Below are positions 56,760-64,000 of a stretch of DNA of 64,000 nt, piece by piece (positions within the stretch are counted from its first letter, which is position 1; each line of letters opens with the position of its first letter). The stretch spans positions 54,212,716-54,276,715 of the forward strand of contig NC_084833.1 in assembly GCF_033115175.1 (NCBI RefSeq), in the 5' to 3' direction. The DNA is from Lepus europaeus. Lineage: Eukaryota > Chordata > Mammalia > Lagomorpha > Leporidae. The notes below the pieces were generated by a model. The model did not search any database. It saw nothing but the letters and a program-made list of their open reading frames with translations, and was not told where the DNA came from. Both the position numbers and the translations under genes were made by a program.

Positions 56760-57067
56760 GGGCCAGCACTGTGGTGCAGTAGGTTACGTCACCGCCTGCA
56801 GTGCCAGCATCCCATAGGGGCACCGGTTAGAGTCCCAGCTGCTCCACTTCCTATCCAGCTCCCTGCTGATGGCCTGGGAAAGCAGCGAAAGATGGCCCAA
56901 GAGCGAGGGCTCCTGCACCCAGATGGGAGACCCAAAAGAATCTCCTGGCTTTGGACCAGCCCAGCTCCGGCCATTGTGGCCAATTGGGGATGGGAGACCT
57001 CTCTCTCTCTCTACCTCTCCTTCTCTCTGTGTAACTCTATCAAATAAATAAATAAATATTTTTTAAA
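56760..57067 (+). mobile_element. C-repeat SINE in L1 relic
   Basis: The perfect 17-bp duplication AATCTATCAAACTGCAA lies at 56743-56759 and 57068-57084. Confidence 0.95.
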
Positions 57068-57147
57068 AATCTATCAAACTGCAAATTTTAAAAGGACTAA
57101 TAATACACAAAGCAATATTGGCACAGTCATGGAAGACAAGGACTCTT

Positions 57148-57453
57148 TTTTTTTTTTTTTTTGACAGGCAGAGTTAGACAGTGAGAGAGAGAGAGAGAGA
57201 CAGAGAGAAAGGTCTTCCTTTTTGCCATTGGTTCACCCCCCAAATGGCCGCTGTGGCCAGCGCGCTGCACCAATCCAAAGCCAGGAGCCAGGTGCTTTTC
57301 CTGGTCTCCCATGCGGGTGTAGGGCCCAAGCACTTGGGCCATCCTCCACTGCCTTCCCGGGCCTCAACAGAGCTGGACTGGAAGAGGAGCAACCAGGACA
57401 GAATCCGGCGCCCCAACCAGGACTAGAACCTGGAGTGCCGGCGCTGCAGGCAA
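57148..57453 (-). mobile_element. Young C-repeat SINE, 5'-truncated
   Basis: Minus-strand copy missing about 30 bp of its head. AGACAAGGACTCTT at 57134-57147 and 57454-57467 shows that the truncation happened at insertion. Confidence 0.94.
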
Positions 57454-57688
57454 AGACAAGGACTCTTGTATGCTATTCTTGGAAGGTAAAATGGTCCAGG
57501 CTTTGGGGGGGTACAATTTAATACATACTCCTTAAGATTTAAGTTCAAACATGGATTCCATATTAGGACTCTAACCTATGGAAGTACACAGATTCACAAA
57601 GATGTGTATACAGCATATTTATGGTAGTGTATTTCCAGTGCTGAAAGATTAGAAGCAACCTAAAAATCTTTGCATAAGGGAATGATTA

Positions 57689-58027
57689 GGCCGGCGCCGT
57701 GGCTTAACAGACTAATCCTCCGCCTTGCGGCACCGGCACACCGGGTTCTAGTCCCGGTTGAGGCGCCAGATTCTATCCCGGTTGCCCTTCTTACAGGCCA
57801 GCTCTCTGCTGTGGCCAGGGAGTGCAGTGGAGGATGGCCCAAGTCCTTGGGCCCTGCACCCGCATGGGAGACCAGGAGAAGCACCTGGCTCCTGCCTTCG
57901 GATCAGCGAGATGCGCTGGCTGCAGCGGCCATTGGAGGGTGAACCAAAGGCAAAAGGAAGACCTTTCTCTCTGTCTCTCTCACTATCCACTCTGCCTGTA
58001 AAAAATAAAATTAAAAAAATAAAATAA
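57689..58027 (+). mobile_element. Young C-repeat SINE
   Basis: Full-length, with duplication AAGGGAATGATTA at 57676-57688 and 58028-58040. Confidence 0.95.
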
Positions 58028-58177
58028 AAGGGAATGATTAAATAAATCAAATATGAAACTAAGAAAGAATTTTATATAATGACGTAAAAATTCCCCAAGA
58101 CATGTTGATAAACCCAAAATGCGTTGAGGAAAATTTAGAAAGCATTTATCTCAGTTATCTACTCATTCATTTATTTA

Positions 58178-58510
58178 TTTTTTAAAGATTTATTTATTTA
58201 TTTATTTGAAAGTCAGAGTTACACAGAGAGAGGAGAGGCAGAGAGAGAAAGAGGTCTTCCATCCGATGGTTCACTCCCCAGATGGCCGCAACAGCCAGAG
58301 CTGTACTGATCCAAAGCCAGGAGCCAGGAGCTTCTTCCGGGTCTCCTATGCAGGTGCAGGGGCCCAAGGGCTTGGGCCATCTTCCACTGCATTCCCAGGC
58401 CATAGCAGAGAGCTGGATAGGAAGTGGAGCAGCTGGGACTCAAACCAACGCCCATGTGGGATGCCAGCACTGCAGGCGGTGGCTTTACCTGCTACGCCAC
58501 AGTGCTGGCA
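58178..58510 (-). mobile_element. C-repeat SINE
   Basis: Full-length minus-strand copy with four ATTT units at the tail. Confidence 0.91.
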
Positions 58511-59375
58511 TCATACACTTATTTTTGTACCTGTATGTCTAGATATACCAAAAAAAAAAAAAAACAACCTATTAACTCTGATTACCTTTAGTTGATAAGA
58601 GGAATGGAATGGAAGAAAATGATAAAATGAGACCTTTTTTCCCTCTCAATTCTGCACTGAAAAAAATTATTGTAAGAATGATTGCTTGTGAAATGTTTGT
58701 AACTACCGTGTCTTTACAGGATACATGCTACATGGGAGGCATTCAACACTTCTGAGCAATAATACTGCAGAAATTCAAGGCTCTGATACTGTCATCCTCA
58801 TTACCACCCTGCCCTTATCCTTTACACCTATCAACACTGATATGCCTTCCATCAGAGAAATTTAAACAAGATTTACAAACAGAAGTCCATTTATTACAGA
58901 AGATACCTTGGAGGCAAGGCTGTAATTTCAAAATACAGACATAATAAATGGCTTGCCAGATTCTCAAACAAGTCAGGAAATGATGCAGAGCCAGGATTCC
59001 ACTCTTGTACAAATAAATATATATACCAGCTCTCAGCACAGTGCTATAAATAAACCATGCCCTGGCATCACAGTCTCTCCCCAAATAATGGAGTGTTTAA
59101 ATGACTTGCAAGCCTTCACTTTGTTTTTAAAAATTGCCTACATCTGGCATTCCTTTTAAAGGGATGGCTTTTAAAAGTTTAACATCAACTTCCCCAAGAA
59201 AGTTAAGAGAGTCAGATTGGTTTTCACCTTCTGACAGAGGACACCCCTAGAACACTGTGTTTTTCTAAGTGACAGCTCTGATCACAGTATTTGTCTTGAG
59301 AGCAATAACTAAGCAGGAGTACTCCTAAGTGCATTAGCCTGATTTTGAAAACTTTTTTAAGAAAAGGGCGCATAA
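58511..59375. other. Unique DNA
   Basis: AT-rich, with an A run near 58551-58563. No repeat or exon recognised. Confidence 0.38.
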
Positions 59376-59389
59376 AGAGACCTGAATCA

Positions 59390-59727
59390 GGCCGGTGCCA
59401 TGGCTTAACAGGCTAATCCTCCACCTTGCGGCGCCTGCACACCGGGTTCTAGTCCCGGTTGGGGCGCCGGATTCTATCCCGGTTGCCCCTCTTCCAGGCC
59501 AGCTCTCTGCTGTGGCCTGGGAAGGCAGTGGAGGATGGCCCAAGTGCTTGGGCCCTGCACCCCATGGGAGACCAGGAGAAGCACCTGGCTCCTGGCTTCG
59601 GGTCAGCGCGATGAGCCAGCTGCAGCGGCCATTGGAGGGTGAACCAACGGCAAAAAGGAAGACCTTTCTCTCTGTCTCTCTCTCTCACTATCCACTCTGC
59701 CTGTCAAAAAAAAAAAAAGAGAGAGAG
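59390..59727 (+). mobile_element. Young C-repeat SINE
   Basis: Full-length. The perfect 14-bp AGAGACCTGAATCA lies at 59376-59389 and 59728-59741. Confidence 0.95.
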
Positions 59728-59764
59728 AGAGACCTGAATCAAGAAAAGTGAGCCAAGCACCACC

Positions 59765-59915
59765 TCATCCAAGAAGGGTATGTGTGGCCAGTGCTTATTT
59801 GCAAAATGAGAATAAGGAAACCTCTCTGCTTAACTAAAGGGGTTGTGTCAAGGTTCAAATAAGAGACAGTGAAAGTGTTCTAAAAGCTTCCAGATGAGGT
59901 ATTACTAATGTATGA
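59765..59915 (+). mobile_element. MIR SINE relic
   Basis: TTATTTGCAAAATGAGAATA and GTCAAGGTTCAAATAAGAGA match the 3' half of MIR in plus orientation. Confidence 0.6.
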
Positions 59916-60464
59916 AGCCAGAGTTCTTGATACCAGTACACTGCCTGCTCCCTCCCTCAAAATATAAACAATGACCTGAGTTCCTCTATTCGACTCTGTC
60001 AATTTTGGGCCCAATAATTTGTTTTCTGCCCTTGGCCAACAGTTCCCAACTGCTGTGTCTAGAAGAGAAGAATGTGACCCTTAGTTGTGAGGTGTGTCAT
60101 GATTTAAAGTGACAAAGTGATAAGCCTGTATACTAGAGCTGTTACCAGGTGACCCTGCACCATCCCGAGCTGTTTCTCCTTCAGTATCTGCCACCATCTT
60201 GTTCTGAGTGAAGTACCCCCTCCTCCAGTCTCTGCAGCTCACCTGACCCTGCTCTTCTTGAACCACAGCCAGAGCCACTTTCAAAGGTGGACAGTCAGGC
60301 AATTGCCCAAATCACTTATCCATAAGGGCCCTGAAATATCACTGTAATAATTAGTAACTACAGAGCTAATTAAGTTTTCTACAAATTCATATACAGGTGG
60401 AGGAACATAAATTTACCCTTGCTTGAATCACAGTTCAGGGAAATGGAAACTAAAAACAATCATA
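59916..60464. other. Unique DNA
   Basis: Nothing recognised. Confidence 0.35.
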
Positions 60465-60553
60465 TTGATCTAACATTTATTGATGTTTATTACATAACAT
60501 ACCCTTTTCTAAGTACTTTTTTGTTTTGTCTCATTTTTAAGATTTATTTATCT

Positions 60554-60838
60554 GGGCTGGTGCTGTGGCATAGTGGGTAGAGCTTCCACCTGTGACACTG
60601 GCATCCCATGTGGGCACCAGTTTGTGTCCCAGCTGTTCCACTTCCAACCCAACTCTCTGCTGATGGCCTGGGATAAGAAGTGAAGAATGGCCTAAGTGTT
60701 TGGGAGACACAGATGGAGCTCCTGGCTCCTGACTTCCATCTGACCCAGCCCTGGCCATTATGGCCATCTAGGGAAACAGTGGATGGAAGATTCTTTCTCT
60801 TTCTCTCTCTTTCTGCCTTTCAAATAAATTATCTTTTT
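60554..60838 (+). mobile_element. C-repeat SINE
   Basis: Plus-strand copy, apparently inserted in the tail of the next SINE, since TTAAGATTTATTTATC lies just to its left at 60537-60552. Confidence 0.88.
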
Positions 60839-61077
60839 AAAATATTTATTTATTTATTTATTTATTTATTTGAAATGCAGAATGACAGGGGTTGAGGGGA
60901 AAACACAGAGACAGAAAGAGCCCCAAGTACTTGGGCCATCTTCCACCACCTTCCCAGGCACATTAGCAGGAAGCTAGATCAAAAGTGAAGCCACCAGGAC
61001 TCAAATTGGCTCTCCAATATGGGACATTAGTTCTCAAGTGGCAGCTTAACCCATTGGGCCACAACACTGGCCCATAT
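60839..61077 (-). mobile_element. C-repeat SINE with (TTTA)n, internally deleted
   Basis: Minus-strand copy with about seven TTTA units at the tail and a missing centre. Its outermost tail piece may be 60535-60553. Confidence 0.87.
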
Positions 61078-61114
61078 GTCAAATGCTTTTTGTTTCATTT
61101 AAACCCAGCAACTA

Positions 61115-61462
61115 TGGGTGGGCATTTGGTATGGTGGTTAAGACGCCATTTGGGAAGCCTACATCCCATGTCAGAGTGCCTGGGTTTGAGTCCTGGCTCC
61201 ACTTCCTATTCCAGCTTCCTACTAATGCACATCCTGGGAAGAAGCAGGTGATGACTCAGCTACTTGGACAGAGGGAACTCCAGCTGGATTCCAGGCTCCT
61301 GGTTTCAGCCTGTCCCAACCTATACTTCTGTTGGCATTTGTGGCAGTGAACCAGCAGATGGAAGATATTATTTCTCTCTCTGTGTGTGTGTATGTGTGTG
61401 TATGTGTGTTTGTGTCTTTCTCTCTGTTTCTCTGCCTTTCAAATAAATAAATAAACCTGGCA
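61115..61462 (+). mobile_element. Old C-repeat SINE with TG repeats
   Basis: GGGCATTTGGTATGGTGGTTAA head. The pyrimidine region includes interrupted TG runs at 61380-61412. Confidence 0.87.
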
Positions 61463-61625
61463 GTTATTATATATAATTACTATTTTAAAATCTAGTTTCC
61501 AGGGGAGGAAATTGAGATACCCAAGATTGCACAAGGAGCAGATGGCAGAGGTGTGATTTGAAACCAGGCTTCCTCCAGGACCTGTACTCGCTGTGCCTCA
61601 CAGCCCTCCCCAAGTCTAGCTAAGT

Positions 61626-62383
61626 CTGTCACATGCATTCGTGTCTGGCAGACTACATCTGAAGCCAAATAATTCACAGATAGTGCTGTTGGCCAGGAAC
61701 CAGTATCAAGTTTGAATAGATTTTAAACCTGTTAGAATATCTCCGAAAAGTATGTCTGGTTCAGAAAAATTTCAAAACAAAACAGAAACTATAGTAAAAT
61801 GAATATATTACCAAACTGTTTCAAAATAATGACATTGCTTAGGAACCTGTCTTTAATTTTAGCTGATAGAAAATCAAGTTTTTCACTTGATTTTAACAAG
61901 TGATTTAAACAAGTATTAAAAGAATACTTTGAAAAGGTGTATAATTATAGTTAGAGTAAAATAACAGATTTCACTGTAGCTAATTTAAACAGAAAGGGAT
62001 TTATGAGGAGGAACTAGAGGTTTATAAAATCACTGGAAAGGCTAGCAGAATAGAGCTGAAGCTGAGAATTCAGGAACAACTCCCAGAACACACTTATAGA
62101 GTTGGCCCAACACAGGCACGATGCTTCTGGCACACCTAGTGGAGGTGGAGAGCCAGGAAGCCATCTCTACTAATGCTGTCTCCACCTTGATCCACATCAG
62201 CAAAATGGGGGCCCTGCTCCCTGTCTCTCATGGCTCATGAAATCTTGGGGCTGAATTCTGGGACCTCTGCTAGAATTGACTCCAAACAAACAAAAAATAT
62301 GGCACTGGAAATAACATACATAGTAGAAATACAACCTCTACCTCAGAATGGTTTTATGAATTCATGCTTTAAGTTATTTTGGA
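61626..62383. other. Mostly unique DNA
   Basis: The part at 61970-62240 has the wording of an unnamed old repeat (AGGGATTTATGAGGAGGAAC). Evidence is insufficient to classify it. Confidence 0.35.
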
Positions 62384-62395
62384 AAATGGAGTCTC

Positions 62396-62712
62396 GGGGC
62401 TGGCGCTGTGGTGTAGTAAATTAATCTTCTGCCTGTGGTGCCAGTATCCCATATGAGCACTGGTTCTAGTCCCAGCTGCTCCTCTTCCGATCCAGCTCTC
62501 TGCTATGGCCTAAAGAAGCAGTGGAAGATGGCCCAAACTCTTGGGCCCCTATCCAGGATGGGAGACCCTATCCTGGCTCTGGGCTTTGGATCAGCTCAGT
62601 TCTGACCATTATGGCCATTTAGGAAGTGAACCGGCAGATGGAAGACCTTTCTCTTTGTCTCCCTCTGTCTGTAACTCTGCCTTTCAAATAAATAAATGTT
62701 TAAAAAAAATAC
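62396..62712 (+). mobile_element. C-repeat SINE
   Basis: Plus-strand copy flanked by the perfect 12-bp AAATGGAGTCTC at 62384-62395 and 62713-62724. Confidence 0.95.
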
Positions 62713-62724
62713 AAATGGAGTCTC

Positions 62725-64000
62725 CAGGTTTCTAGCCTCAAGTGGTTTCAGACATGCTTGTAGGAGTTGAAGTTGAAGTAAATGCATCAATCTGTGAAAT
62801 GAGACACAAGCAGACAACAAATTATTAGCCAGCTAGGGTAGCCACCCATCTTGCTCTGACAACAGTTCAGAGTTCAGATTCCAATGCAGAGCAACCCATC
62901 CAAAGACAGACCAGCAGTCTCTGATCTAATGAGAAAACGTAACTAGGAACCATTAGATTCTTCTCTTGGGGTTTGGGATTGGGACACTGGAGAATTAAGC
63001 CAATGAACTGAGAGCTTTTGATTTTAGGTCAGGTAGATTTGGAGTCAGAACAATGTTGAATTTTGTGTGAGAAGATGGTATTAATCATATATTATTGATA
63101 AACATGGAGGTAAATACCAAAAGAAATGGCATAAAATGTTATCAGGGATCTCATCTGAAGAAAGGGCCAAAGAATTTCTTTTGTTGTTGTATAGAATCCT
63201 TTTCATATTACTTGAGTTTTTAAACGTCATGCTTTTATTGTTGGGATAAAAATTAAAATTAAATCCCAAGCAACAAAATGAGCAGCCCAAATCTGGGTCT
63301 TTAGCCAAAACAACAGATGTACACAATAAGTGACCACTAGTTGCAGAATGTGAGCACGACATCTTCCTATCCTTACTTGCCTCACTTCCCACCTAGCACC
63401 TCCATTGTTGTAAAATTGAAAAAAGATTAAAAATCAAAATCAATTTAACTTTAACTTTGAATGCCAAGGCAAGGAATTAATCACCCAACAAGGGAAATAA
63501 CTCTGAGTAAAGAAATGCTTTTATGAATAGATGTAGTTTAGATAAAATGCTTATCTATATGTGGAATAAATTTGATAGAGATAGGCAGGTAACCAAGAGA
63601 TTGTTTAGGAGATAAATAAGACAATATTGATGGCAGTGAATTGAAGAGAATAGGTTGGACAAAGAGAGATGGCAACAGAGGATTTCTTGGTGACTGATAT
63701 GAGGAGCAAGAAAAGCAAATCCAGTGGGTATCTCCCACTTTTACATCTGCTCAGAACCCATTCCTTCGAGGCACAGCCCCCTTACCCAATTCCATGAGAT
63801 TAGCCAAACAAGAGATTCTGGGGGTAAATCAGAGTACACTGATGTTCTCAAAACCAAAGAAGAGTATATACCCCAAGTTGGTTACTCAGAGCACTCCTTC
63901 CCGGGACAGTGCATTTAGTTCACACACATCACCCAAGATGAGTGAAAGTCCTTTTTGGGAATCTCTCTCCCAATGCTAATGGGGAAGACACTGTCTCTCC
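62725..64000. other. Unique DNA to window end
   Basis: About 1.3 kb without a recognised repeat, RNA gene or exon. Confidence 0.4.

Larger units (their letters stand above)
56605..58175 (+). mobile_element. Old L1 3' relic split by three SINEs
   Basis: Pieces 56605-56759, 57068-57147, 57454-57688 and 58028-58175. AAAAGATGCTCAACCTCACT, AGATTAGAAGCAACCTAAA and AATGATTAAATAAATCAAAT are typical of the ORF2 end of old L1 families. Confidence 0.72.
60465..61625 (-). mobile_element. MIR-like relic split by three SINEs
   Basis: Pieces 60465-60534, 61078-61114 and 61463-61625 join in order into a MIR-type element on the minus strand. The last has GGGGAGGAAATTGAGATACC and the complement of the core (GATTTGAAACCAGG). 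Confidence 0.55.

Overview
The window is mammalian nuclear DNA from a lagomorph, most likely European rabbit (Oryctolagus cuniculus) or a close relative. The main evidence is about 65 copies of the lagomorph-specific tRNA-derived C-repeat SINE, in at least three age classes. Two young L1 copies also carry what I recognise as the rabbit-type L1 3' UTR. No bacterial, phage or organellar features were seen. I found no protein-coding exon I can support; the open reading frames are repeat read-through or CpG-island artefacts.

Layout. 1-3557 is an old L1 relic (5' region joined to ORF2 RT and 3' end) broken by two SINEs. 3.56-4.0 kb is a SINE plus purine-rich DNA. About 4.39-5.57 kb is a strong CpG island, the only good promoter candidate, with a consensus splice donor on each strand. 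5.6-6.7 kb holds three SINEs, and 6.7-11.6 kb is mostly single-copy with MIR relics. 11.6-14.5 kb is a dense SINE cluster with nested and same-site insertions. 14.6-15.2 kb is a possible solitary LTR. 15.7-24.1 kb mixes SINEs with a hAT-like relic, a MER2 DNA transposon with TA flanks, a MER5-like relic and an old LTR. 24.7-26.2 kb holds an MLT-type LTR and an L2 relic. 27.2-28.9 kb is SINEs in an old L1 3' end that also carries a 53-bp inverted copy of DNA 1.5 kb away. 28.9-34.75 kb is almost free of SINEs. 35.4-37.0 kb is a Tigger-type transposon split by three SINEs. 38-42.2 kb is SINEs in L2 and L1 relics. 43.3-44.6 kb is a SINE-L1 chimera. 44.8-51.1 kb is SINEs, LTR relics and unique DNA. 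51.4-52.3 kb is a second possible LTR. 52.5-53.55 kb is a U6 snRNA-L1 chimera. 53.6-58.2 kb is old L1 with many SINEs. 58.5-64 kb is mostly unique DNA with SINEs and a dismembered MIR.

The main theme is L1-driven retrotransposition. The SINEs carry L1-style target-site duplications and A tails. Two insertions look like template-switch products in which a small RNA (U6 in one, a SINE in the other) is joined in the same orientation to a 5'-truncated L1, with one target-site duplication around the whole unit. All family names come from recognition by eye, and boundaries without a stated duplication are accurate only to about 10-20 bases.
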